DNA of 64,000 bases from Gammaproteobacteria bacterium (lineage in GTDB: Bacteria > Pseudomonadota > Gammaproteobacteria > Thiotrichales > Thiotrichaceae): NCBI GenBank assembly GCA_018822845.1, contig JAHJJD010000003.1, positions 17,899-81,898 of the forward strand, read 5' to 3'. The first letter of the stretch is position 1, and each line of letters opens with the position of its first letter. The position numbers and the translations under genes are program-made. This document shows positions 46,336 to 56,500 of this stretch, piece after piece. The notes under the pieces were generated by a model. The model saw only the letters and a list, made by a program, of their open reading frames with translations. It was not told the origin of the DNA and made no database searches.

Positions 46336-47853
46336 ATGACTGATTCTGTCACAAATACCAAACTTGACCGACCAGCGTACCTGGTCGAAACCAAGTCGTT
46401 GCGCGACATACTGACCGACTTGCGCAAGGCGGAGGCGTGGCTGCTGATGGCGGCCTTCGCAGCCTTCCTCGCGTCGGCCTTTTTTGTCGTGAAATACTTC
46501 GTCGGGGGCGACATGCACCTGATGTCATGGACTGGCGAGCAATGGGCCAACGCCATGCTTGGCCTGGGAATTACTGCCGTCATCACGGCAGCGCAGGCAT
46601 TCCTCTACGCCAGCGGCTACAAAGGCCCGGCTGCGGTGCTGGCAACGGTCATCGTGGTATTTTTCGGCCTGTTTTCGGAAATCTCGCAGTCAATGGAACG
46701 GGAGGATGCCACCGTGCGCACCCGTTCGGTGAGTTCCCCGGTGTTTCAGGCCGCGCTTGGCAGCATCCAGAACCTGAGCGCGCAGGCGGCAGCTCCCGTT
46801 GGCAATTCCAGGCTGTCCACCGCCAGTGGCAAACTGGCCAGGCACGAAGCGGAGCTGGCTGCCTGTAAAAGCAAGTACACCTACGCAGCCCGCATCCAGC
46901 GCTGTGAGCAATACGAGCTGGGCAAGATTGCCGAAGCGCGGGGCGAAGTGGCGGCGGCGCAAGCCAGCGCCAACGGTTCGGCAGCAGTGGTCGGTTCCGC
47001 CCTGACAGCAGCCATTTCCCAGGCTAAAACGCTGGAATATGATGAGGACAAACATTACGCCATGATCCGCCTGATCCGCGACCTGTTCAACGTGGGGGGA
47101 ATCTGGGCCTCTTTCATGTTCTCGGTAATCATCATCGGCACCTTTGAGTATGCCTTTCATTTTGTTGGCGGTTACGTTGCCGACCACAAACGTGCCCTGT
47201 TGTTGATGGGGCGCGATACCGGCGGGGAACTGATTCACCCCGACGGCATGAACGGGCAATCCAGGGCCGAAGCCGGAGCCATCCCCAAGGACTACGGCAA
47301 CGGGGTGCGCAACCAGTATCTGGACTGGGTAACACCTGAACGCAACGGCCAAGGCAGCGAAGCCACCAACCTGCGCAAACCCGTCGATAACCCGGCAAGC
47401 GCAAGCGCCCCAGCGGCTACCGAACCGGCGCAAGCAGCCAGCCCCGAAACTGCGCCAGTCGCCGTGGAAGCAAGTGCTGTGCAGGACGAACGCCCCGACC
47501 CGCCCAAAGCGCCAGTGCGCGACCTGACCCGTGAGCGTTTCTTCAAACTGATCTACATGGAAGTCAGGAACCGCATCATCAATGGCGACATCAAGCCGAC
47601 GGTGCGCCCGGTGACGGATGCGGTAACCGAGGTGATACGCCACCACACCAAAGCGCTGGGTTTGCAGCCCTCGCTGATCGGCAAACCGGAACGGCAGAAG
47701 ATTGCGGAAAAGATCCTCGCCAAACTGGAACAGGAAATGGTGTTGGTCATGAACCATGAACAAGGCATCGGCAAACCCAAATACCTGTTGGCCAGCCGTT
47801 GGGCCAACCGCCCTCCTCCGGAAATCCCGGTTGCCGGGCACATGGTTCAATAA
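46336..47853 (+). CDS. Multi-domain membrane protein, unknown function
   Basis: A 505-residue protein. Three helices lie at about residues 33-55, 70-92 and 97-118. An alanine-rich coiled-coil-like loop covers 140-235 and includes a cysteine pair (AACKSKYTYAARIQRCE). A fourth helix lies at about 252-275. Residues 340-400 are a Pro/Ala/Glu linker, and the last 100 residues are a basic helical domain (TRERFFKLIYMEVRNRII; PERQKIAEKILAKLEQEM). The layout suggests a membrane anchor with a cytosolic binding domain. It vaguely recalls DUF4407-type proteins, but I cannot assign it. A 9-bp-stem hairpin follows the stop. Confidence 0.65.
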   Translation: MTDSVTNTKLDRPAYLVETKSLRDILTDLRKAEAWLLMAAFAAFLASAFFVVKYFVGGDMHLMSWTGEQWANAMLGLGITAVITAAQAFLYASGYKGPAAVLATVIVVFFGLFSEISQSMEREDATVRTRSVSSPVFQAALGSIQNLSAQAAAPVGNSRLSTASGKLARHEAELAACKSKYTYAARIQRCEQYELGKIAEARGEVAAAQASANGSAAVVGSALTAAISQAKTLEYDEDKHYAMIRLIRDLFNVGGIWASFMFSVIIIGTFEYAFHFVGGYVADHKRALLLMGRDTGGELIHPDGMNGQSRAEAGAIPKDYGNGVRNQYLDWVTPERNGQGSEATNLRKPVDNPASASAPAATEPAQAASPETAPVAVEASAVQDERPDPPKAPVRDLTRERFFKLIYMEVRNRIINGDIKPTVRPVTDAVTEVIRHHTKALGLQPSLIGKPERQKIAEKILAKLEQEMVLVMNHEQGIGKPKYLLASRWANRPPPEIPVAGHMVQ

Positions 47854-47869
47854 CAAGCAGCCCTGAAGC

Positions 47870-47895
47870 CAGCGGGTAACCCCTGATACCCGCTG
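47870..47895. terminator. Hairpin after the 505-residue membrane protein gene
   Basis: Perfect 9-bp stem CAGCGGGTA / TACCCGCTG with an 8-base loop. No T-run follows, so it may be a transcript stabiliser or a weak terminator. Confidence 0.4.
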
Positions 47896-48012
47896 ACCTC
47901 TCATTCACCCTTCATTTGATGTATGTCGTGGCATACGTTCTCATTCTCCCGCAAACTACCCTCTGCCGCTAAAATCATTAAAAGTACAAACGAATCGCTA
48001 AGGGAGGATTAC

Positions 48013-48594
48013 ATGTTCCAGATTCGCATCCACGGTCGTGGCGGGCAAGGTGTTGTCACCGCCGCCGAAATGCTTTCCATCGCTGCATTCATGGAGGGTC
48101 GCCATGCACAGGCGTTTCCCAGCTTCGGCTCTGAGCGCATGGGAGCACCCGTTATGGCCTTTTGCCGCATTGACGACAAGGAAATCCGTCTGCGCGAACC
48201 CGTCCTTAATCCCGACGCCCTGATCATCCAGGACCCCGGCCTGTTGCATCAGGTCAACCTGTTTGAAGGGCTGGCGGAACGCGGGTACATCCTGATTAAT
48301 TCCAACCATTCCCTGAGCGAACTGGGGCTAGGCACTTTCTTGCAAACACACCCCGGCGAACGCATCAGCGTCATCCCCGCCAGCGAGCTTGCCCTCAAAT
48401 ACGTAGGCCGCCCATTGCCCAATGCTGCTTTACTGGGTGGTTTCGCCGCCCTCACCGGGCTGATCCAGATGGAATCGCTGCAAGCTGCCATCCGCCAAAA
48501 ATTCAACGGCAAGATTGCCGAACAGAATATCGCCGCCGCACAAGCTGCCTTTGCCCAGGTACAGGCGACCATGCAGGGAGGAAAACCATGCTGA
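48013..48594 (+). CDS. porG: 2-oxoacid:acceptor oxidoreductase, gamma subunit
   Basis: Gamma subunit of a pyruvate or 2-oxoacid:ferredoxin/flavodoxin oxidoreductase, 193 residues. It begins IRIHGRGGQGVVTAAEML and has AFPSFGSERMGAPVMAFCRID, both diagnostic. AGGGAGG precedes the ATG. It overlaps the alpha gene by 7 bp. The substrate is probably pyruvate, but this is not proven by sequence alone. Confidence 0.9.
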   Translation: MFQIRIHGRGGQGVVTAAEMLSIAAFMEGRHAQAFPSFGSERMGAPVMAFCRIDDKEIRLREPVLNPDALIIQDPGLLHQVNLFEGLAERGYILINSNHSLSELGLGTFLQTHPGERISVIPASELALKYVGRPLPNAALLGGFAALTGLIQMESLQAAIRQKFNGKIAEQNIAAAQAAFAQVQATMQGGKPC

Positions 48595-49841
48595 AACAAA
48601 TCGAAGGCTCCCAAGCCATCGCCGAAGCCGTCGGCCTGTGCCGCCCGGAAGTGATTTGCGCCTACCCCATCACCCCGCAGACCCACATTGTGGAAGGCTT
48701 GGGGCAAATGGTGGATCGGGGCGAAATCCAGCCTTGCGAATTCATCAATGTCGAATCCGAATTCGCTGCGCTGTCGGTCGCGATTGGTGCGAGTGCCGCC
48801 GGGGCACGGGCTTACACTGCCACCGCCAGCCAGGGTTTGCTGTTCATGGCAGAAGCGGTTTACAACGCCTCCGGCCTCGGCCTACCCATCGTCATGACCA
48901 TTGGCAACCGTGCCATCGGTGCGCCGATCAATATCTGGAACGACCATCAGGACAGCCTGTCGATGCGTGATTCCGGCTGGATCCAGCTCTATGCCGAAAC
49001 CAATCAGGAAGCGGTCGATCTGCACATTCAGGCATTCCGGCTGGCGGAAGAACTTTCCGTGCCGGTAATGGTGTGCGTGGATGGCTTCATCCTCACCCAC
49101 GCCTACGAGCGGGTGGACATCCCGGAACAGGCACAGGTGGATGCTTTCCTGCCACCGTTTGAGCCGCGCCAAATCCTTGACCCGATCCACCCCGTCACCA
49201 TCGGCGCAATGGTCGGGCCGGAAGCTTTCATGGAAGTGCGCTACCTCGCCCATTACAAGCAGATGCAAGCGCTGGGGCTGATCCCGGAACTGGCGGAAGC
49301 CTTCCAGGAGCAATTCGGGCGTGATTCCGGCGGACTGGTCAAACCGTACCGCAGCGAAGACGCCGACACCATCGTGGTCGCCCTCGGCTCGGTCAACGGC
49401 ACGATCAAGGATGTGGTGGATGAACTGCGTGAGGCTGGCATGTCGATTGGCTCACTGGCAATCAGCACTTACCGCCCATTCCCGCACAAAGCGGTACGCA
49501 GTGCGCTGGAACACGTCAAACGTATCGTGGTGGTGGAAAAATCGCTGGCGCTGGGCATTGGCGGTATCGTTGCCACCGACGTGCAGATGGCGGTGGCAGG
49601 CTTGCACAAGCCGGTGCATACCGTGGTGGCAGGCTTGGGTGGCAGGCCGATTACCCGCGATTCCCTGCGCAAGCTGTTCCACCGGGCAGATGCAGGCCAT
49701 CTGGAACGGCTGGAATTCCTCGACCTCAAGCACGATGTCGTCCACGAGGAAATCGCCCGCATGGAAGCCGGACGCCGTTCCGGGCCGATTGCGGAAAACA
49801 TCCTGCACAGTGTCGGCACTGTCGCCAGCCAGATTCGCTAG
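48588..49841 (+). CDS. porA: 2-oxoacid:acceptor oxidoreductase, alpha subunit
   Basis: Alpha subunit of the same enzyme, 417 residues. Typical features are YPITPQTHIVE, INVESEFAALSVAIGASAAGARAYTATASQGLLFMAE, and a C-terminal core domain with EKSLALGIGGIVATDVQ. Neither the TPP-binding beta subunit nor the ferredoxin-like delta subunit lies next to it, though both usually complete the operon. They must be encoded elsewhere if the enzyme is active. Confidence 0.9.
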   Translation: MLKQIEGSQAIAEAVGLCRPEVICAYPITPQTHIVEGLGQMVDRGEIQPCEFINVESEFAALSVAIGASAAGARAYTATASQGLLFMAEAVYNASGLGLPIVMTIGNRAIGAPINIWNDHQDSLSMRDSGWIQLYAETNQEAVDLHIQAFRLAEELSVPVMVCVDGFILTHAYERVDIPEQAQVDAFLPPFEPRQILDPIHPVTIGAMVGPEAFMEVRYLAHYKQMQALGLIPELAEAFQEQFGRDSGGLVKPYRSEDADTIVVALGSVNGTIKDVVDELREAGMSIGSLAISTYRPFPHKAVRSALEHVKRIVVVEKSLALGIGGIVATDVQMAVAGLHKPVHTVVAGLGGRPITRDSLRKLFHRADAGHLERLEFLDLKHDVVHEEIARMEAGRRSGPIAENILHSVGTVASQIR

Positions 49842-50163
49842 CCCAAATTTCCTGCCCGGCTGGCAGACAGTTCGATCTGCCGCCGGAGCAGGTGGTGGAA
49901 ATCAGCACACAAGTGACGTTGTAGCAGATTAAGAAAGCCCTGCTTGAATCCAGTTTTCTGGAGGGTCTCTTCTGGGCAATCACCCCTGCCGTTCATAGGG
50001 TATCCCCAATAATGCTGCTTGCTATATAAATAAATGTAGAGTCTAATGGAAACAGCGCCTCATTAATAAGTTACTTTAGTACACACAGCAATAAGTTACT
50101 TTAGTACACACAGCGCAGCTTGACATAAACCCTGGCAAGCAAGTGTTTGTTACCTCACGCACC
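49842..50163. other. Gene-free gap after porA with tandem repeat
   Basis: No convincing gene. A short frame ending QFDLPPEQVVEISTQVTL at 49924 lacks a start and may be the tail of a lost gene. From about 50000 the DNA becomes AT-rich. TTGACA at 50120-50125 could be a -35 box for the small genes that follow, but no good -10 lies at the right spacing. Confidence 0.6.
50065..50114. repeat. 25-bp perfect tandem duplication
   Basis: A unit beginning AATAAGTTACTTTAGTACAC is present twice in direct succession (50065-50089, 50090-50114) with no mismatch, just upstream of the small membrane-protein genes. Confidence 0.95.
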
Positions 50164-50229
50164 ATGGGTGGACTTATTCATATTCTGCTAGTCGTTGCCA
50201 TTGTGGTCATTCTGATGCTCGTCATTTAA
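50164..50229 (+). CDS. Possible 21-residue membrane peptide
   Basis: Encodes MGGLIHILLVVAIVVILMLV plus one Ile: a single hydrophobic helix. It resembles the very short membrane proteins found beside stress genes in many bacteria. There is no clear Shine-Dalgarno, so the call rests on composition and location. Confidence 0.4.
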   Translation: MGGLIHILLVVAIVVILMLVI

Positions 50230-50269
50230 GGCCAACGTCCATAACACATAACAATCATGGAGTTAGATC

Positions 50270-50446
50270 ATGGGCATTGAAGTTGGTGGCCTATTAGGTC
50301 TGGTTATACTTGTTCTTGATGTCTGGGGCATTATCAAAGTTATCCAAAGTTCAGCAGGAACAGGTACAAAAGTCCTGTGGATCGTACTCATTATGGTTTT
50401 ACCTGTTGTTGGCTTGTTGCTATGGATATTAGCGGGACCTAAATAG
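50270..50446 (+). CDS. PLDc_N-type small membrane protein
   Basis: A 58-residue protein with two helices around VWGIIKVIQSSAGTGTKVLW and ending LLLWILAGPK. This is the phospholipase-D/cardiolipin-synthase N-terminal domain without the catalytic part, as found in many small stand-alone proteins of unknown role. GGAG lies eight bases before the ATG. Confidence 0.75.
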   Translation: MGIEVGGLLGLVILVLDVWGIIKVIQSSAGTGTKVLWIVLIMVLPVVGLLLWILAGPK

Positions 50447-50571
50447 TTATTACCACCACTGCAAAAACGCATTTATCACATTAATAGATTTTACGAAATC
50501 TGTTAAAAACCCTTTATTCCTGACCCTGCTTCTTTTTTCTGTTTAGCCGATTCAAAATAAGAGTTCCCCTC

Positions 50572-53500
50572 ATGAAAGCACACCGCAAAACCCTGTTAAG
50601 CCATGTCCGTCAATGGGGGGCACAATCTTTCCGGGTCAATACGGTGCGGGATCACACCAAAGAAACCCAACCGTTACGCGCCGAACTGTTCAGCGCTGAC
50701 CAGATGGATCGCCACGGCAGAACGCTGGCGGACACGCACCAACTGACGCAACATTCCGTTCAGGATCAGCTTCTTGACCGGCTGTCCGACAACGAAAACG
50801 TACTGGTGGAATGTTCCCGCCTGCTAACCGCCACGGTCAGCGCCAACCGCCGCTTAACACCTGCGGGCGAATGGTTGCTGGATAACTTCTACCTGATTGA
50901 TGAGCAAATCCGCACCACCAAACGCCATTTGCCGCAAGGTTACAGCCGCGAATTGCCTCGTCTGGCAGACGGTGCTTCTGCCGGATTACCGCGTGTGTAT
51001 GACATTGCGCTGGAAAACATTGCCCACGGCGATGGGCGTGTCGACCCGGATAGCCTTAGCCGTTTCCTCACCGCTTACCAGACCATCACACCCCTTAAGC
51101 TGGGTGAACTGTGGGCAATCCCCATCATGTTGCGCCTGGCACTGATCGAAAACCTGCGGCGCATAGCGGCACGCATTACCACCGACAAAATTGACCAGGA
51201 TCTTGCCGATACCTGGGCAAACCGGATGGTCGCAGCCGCTGAAAAAGACCCCAAAAGCCTGATTCTGGTCATTGCCGACATGGCGCGTTCCAACCCACCG
51301 ATGAGCACACCATTCGTGGCGGAACTGGTGCGCCGCCTGCAATGGCAAAGCGCCGCGCTGGGCTTGCCGTTGAGCTGGATTGAGCAATTACTGGCGGAAT
51401 CGCACCTCACCATCGAGCAATTGGTGCAAATCGAAAGCCAGCAACAAGCCGCCGATCAGGTGTCGATTGGCAATAGCATCGGCAGTCTGCGCTTCCTCGG
51501 CTCGATGGATTGGCAGAAATTTGTCGAAACCATGAGCGTGGTTGAACAGACTTTATGCAACGATCCGGCGGGTGCTTACAGCGAGATGAATTTTGCCACC
51601 CGCGACCGCTATCGCCATGTAGTAGAAAAAATTGCCAAATACGCCCCGTATTCCGAAGGCGGCATTGCGCAATTAGCTGTGCAATTGGCGCAAGCGGGCG
51701 CGGACAAAAATGGCAATGCTGACCACACCGCGCACGTTGGTTTTTACCTGATCGACGCAGGTTTACCGCAACTCGAACAAGCCGCAGCCGCAAAACTGCC
51801 CCTGCTGAAGAAGCTGCAACAGGCCGCTTGCTGCTTACCGCTGTTCTCCTTTCTGGGCAGCATTGCGCTGCTAACCGTGCTGTTTACTGGCGGCTTACTG
51901 CTGCAAGCCCACGCTGAAGGCGTGCAGGGCTTGCCTCTGGCATTGTTGGGCATCGTGTTGGCACTCGGCACAAGCTACCTGTCGGTGGCACTGGTGAATT
52001 GGCTGGCAACCTTGCTGACTACGCCGTATGCCTTGCCGCGCATGGACTTTTCGGAAGGCATTCCCTCGCCATCGCGCACCTTGGTAATCGTGCCAACCAT
52101 GCTCAGTAGCGCCCCCGGCATTGAAAGCATGATGGAAGCGCTGGAAGTGCGTTTCCTCGCCAATCGGGATGCACACCTGCATTTCGGCTTATTGACCGAC
52201 TTTTTGGATGCGCCGCTGGAAACCTTGAAAGGGGATGCTGCATTGTTGCACCTCGCGCAAGCAGGTATCGACTACCTGAATGCCAAATATCCCGGCGAAG
52301 CGGGTGACATTTTCTTCCTGTTTCACCGCCCGCGCCGCTGGAATCCGCAAGCGCAAGTGTGGATGGGCTACGAACGCAAGCGCGGCAAACTGGCGGATTT
52401 GAATGCGCTGCTACGCGGTGGTGCAAAGGACGCCTTCGCGCTGATCGTGGGCGACATCACACCGCTTGCCGGGGTGAAATACGTGATTACGTTGGACACC
52501 GATACCCAGCTTCCGCGTGACGCTGCCCGCCAATTTGTGGGAACACTGGCACATCCGCTCAACCACGCGGTTTACGACCCTGCCAAGCAGCGGGTCACGC
52601 AAGGTTATGGCATCCTGCAACCCCGCGTCAGTGTCAGCCTTTCTGCCCCCAGCTTGTCGCGTTATGCCCGATTGTACGGTGGGGAATCGGGCATCGACCC
52701 TTACACCCGCGCCGTCTCCGATGTGTATCAGGATGTGTTCAAGGAAGGTTCGTTCATCGGCAAGGGCATTTACGACGTGGATGCATTCGAGCAAGCACTT
52801 GGTGGTTGCCTGCCTGAAAACTGTATTCTCAGTCACGACCTTCTGGAAGGCTGTTATGCGCGGGCGGGGTTGCTCAGTGATGTGCAGTTGTATGAAGAAT
52901 ACCCCGTGCGTTACAGCGCGGATGTCAGCCGTCGGCATCGCTGGATTCGTGGCGACTGGCAATTGCTGGGCTGGTTGTTGCACTCCGTACCGGGAGCGGG
53001 GAAAGAACGCCGGAAAAATCCGCTGTCGTGGCTGTCGCGCTGGAAAGTGTTCGACAATCTAAGGCGTAGTCTTACCGCTGCGGCGTTGACACTGTTACTG
53101 CTGTTGGGCTGGACTGTGTTGCCAATGGCGGGTTTCTGGACGCTGGCAGTGCTGGCGATTTTGCTGATCCCCTCCGTGAGTGCATCCTTGTTGAGTCTAG
53201 TGCGTAAGCCTACCGACTTGCTGTTAAGCCAACACCTTGCGGCTGAAATACGGGCGGCGGAAGGGCATTTTGCTCAAGCGGCATTGACGCTGATTTGCCT
53301 GCCTTACGAAGCCTATTTCAGTCTGGACGCGATTATCCGCACGGTCTGGCGGATGGCGGTTTCCAAGCAGCGGCTGTTGGAATGGAATCCGTCGAGTGAA
53401 ACCAACCGCGACAGCACCACCCTTGCCGCCGTTTACCGAACGATGTGGATTACCCCGGTGATTGCCGTAGTCACAGGGTTGTATCTGATGCTGGTGCGCC

Positions 53501-56500
53501 CTGAAGCCTTGCTGATCGCAGCACCTATCCTGCTATTGTGGTGGTTAGCGCCTGCCATTATTTGGTGGATGAGTGAGCCACTGGCGCGGCGTACCAGCAA
53601 GCTAACACCAGACCAGACCATGTTTTTGCGCAAGACTGCCCGCAGGACGTGGGCTTATTTCGAGAATTTGGTAGGGGTGCAAGATAACTGGCTACCACCC
53701 GATAATTATCAGGTCTACCGTGATGTCGGCGTGGCGCATCGTACTTCGCCGACCAATATGGGCATGGCATTACTGGCGAATTTGTCAGCTTACGATTTTG
53801 GTTACTTGCCGCTGGGCGGGCTGATTGAGCGTACTGCGAATACCTTACGCACGATGGAACGGCTGGAACGTTACCACGGGCATTTTTATAACTGGTATGA
53901 CACGCAATCGTTGCAACCGTTGTTGCCGATGTATGTGTCTACGGTGGATAGCGGCAATCTGGGTGGGCATTTACTGACCTTGCAGCCGGGGCTGCTGGCG
54001 TTGCCGGATCAGCCGATTTTGGCGGCGCGGTGGCTGGAAGGCTTGCAGGATACGTTCGGGATTGTGTTGGAAAGTACGGCGGATAAGACGCACTGGATTG
54101 CGTTGCAAACTGCGTTGGATGTTGCGGCTACTACACGCCCTACGACGTTGGTAGCGGTGAAACATTGTCTTGAACATTTGATTGCGCTGGCAGCAGAGGA
54201 AGAAACCCCTCCTAACCTCCCCTTATCAGGGGAGGGACAAGAAATCGCGGTGTCTCTTCGCTCCTCCCCTGATAAGGGGAGGCTGGGAGGGGTTTCTTCT
54301 GACGAGAACGACTGGAGCGTTGCGTTGGTGCGGCAATGCCGGTCGCATTTGGATGAATTGCGTTTCTTTGTGCCGGATGGAACAGAGAATAACGTTGAGG
54401 GCATTCCGACCTTGCGGGAATTGTTGCTGATTCCGGCAAGCAGTCGGCGGGCGCAGGAGCGGATTACAGCACTCGAACAATTAGCTATGCAAACGGGTGA
54501 ACTGGCTTGCATGGCATACGATTTCCTCTACGACAAGCCGCGCCGTTTGTTTGCCATCGGCTACAACGTGACCGAACGCCACCGCGATGCCAGTTATTAC
54601 GACTTGCTGGCATCCGAAACACGGCTGTGCAATTTCGTGACAATTGCGCAGGAACAAGTGCCGCAGGAAAGCTGGTTTGCTTTGGGACGCTTGCTGATTA
54701 CCACCGATGGCGAACCCACGCTGTTGTCGTGGAGCGGCTCAATGTTTGAATACCTGATGCCGCTTTTAGTGATGCCGACCTATACCAATACCCTGATTGA
54801 CCAGACTTACCATGCGGTGGTGCAACGCCAGATTGCCTATGGCAAACAGCGCGGCGTGCCGTGGGGTACATCGGAATCGGGTTATAACACCGTCGATGTG
54901 CATCTCAATTACCAATACCGTGCGTTTGGTGTGCCCGGTTTGGGACTGAAACGCGGGCTGGCGGAAGATTTGGTGATTGCGCCGTATGCTTCAGCGTTGG
55001 CACTGATGGTTGACCCCGAAGCCGCCTGCCACAACCTGCAACGCCTCGCCGCTGATGGTGTGGTGGGCAAGTTTGGCTTTTACGAAGCAGTCGATTACAC
55101 CCCGTCACGCCAGCGGCGCGGGAAAGAGCGGGTCATCATCCAGTCGTTCATGGCGCATCATCAGGGCATGAGCTTGCTGTCACTGGCGTATTTGCTGCTG
55201 GATCGCCCGATGCAACGACGTTTTACGGCGAACCCGCAGTTTCAGGCGACGCTGTTGTTGCTGCAAGAACGCATTCCCAAAGCCACCGCGTTCTATACCC
55301 AAGCGGCGGAAGTGGCGGAAGTATTGCTGGCTTCCAGCGAACCGCAAATCCCGATCCGGGTACTCACCAACCCGAATACGCTCATCCCCGAAGTGCAGTT
55401 GTTATCCAACGGGCGTTACCACGTCATGGTAACGAATGCCGGAGGTGGTTACAGCCGTTACAAAGATTTGGCAGTCACGCGCTGGCGCGAAGACACTACC
55501 CGCGACCATTGGGGTACGTTCTGTTACATCCGCGACGTGGCGAGTGGCGCATTCTGGTCAACCGCGCATCAACCAACACTTGCTCCGGCAGACCATTATG
55601 AAGCCATTTTCTCGGAAGGCAGGGCTGAATTCCGCCGCCGTGACCACGATTTTGATACGCACATCGACATCGTGGTGTCGCCGGAAGATGATATTGGCTT
55701 GCGTCGCGTGCGTATCACCAACGACTCACCGCTACGCCGCACCATCGAAGTCACCAGTTACACCGAAGTGGTGCTGGCCTCGCCTGCCTCCGACACTTTG
55801 CACCCAGCGTTCAGCAAGCTGTTTGCGCAGACTGAAATCATCGACCCGTTGCAAGCCATTTTGTGTACACGCCGTCCTCGCGCCCTCGATGAACACAGCC
55901 CGTGGCTATTCCATTTGATGGCCGTGCATGAAGGCGAATCCAGCGGTATTTCCTATGAAACCGACCGGGCGCAATTCATCGGGCGCGGCAATACCCTAGT
56001 TGCCCCGCACGCCATGACCACCGCCGATCACCTTTCCAACAGCGTCGGCGCAGTGCTTGACCCCATTGTTGCCATTCGCCACCGCATTACCCTTGAACCG
56101 GAAGCATCGGTGACGCTCGATATGGTCATCGGCATTGCCGATACCCGTGAAGCCAGCCTGCAACTGGTGGAAAAATACCGTGACCGCCGTCTTGCCGACC
56201 GCGTATTCGATCTGGCGTGGACGCACAGCCAAGTGGTGTTGCGCCAGCTCAATGCCAGCGAAGCCGAAGCGCAACTTTACGGACGGCTTGCCAATTCGGT
56301 GATCTATTCCCATGCCGCGCTGCGGGCGGATGCCAGTACCCTGATCAGCAATCATCGCGGACAATCCGGCTTGTGGGCGCACGCCATTTCCGGCGACTTG
56401 CCGATTGTGCTGTTGCAAATCAAGGATCTGGACAATATCGAACTGGTGCGCCAAATGGTCAAAGCCCATGCCTACTGGCGTTTGAAAGGCTTGACGGTCG

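Noticed and set aside
46690..47904. Open frame antisense to the 505-residue membrane protein
   Set aside because: The plus-strand gene has a better start, predicted helices and domain structure; the antisense frame has none.
50065..50114. Start of a CRISPR array
   Set aside because: Only two units, directly joined with no spacer, and no cas genes.
42674..54298. Insertion sequences as the source of the repeats
   Set aside because: No transposase or target-site duplication pattern is visible; the elements are only about 100 bp and coding-compatible.
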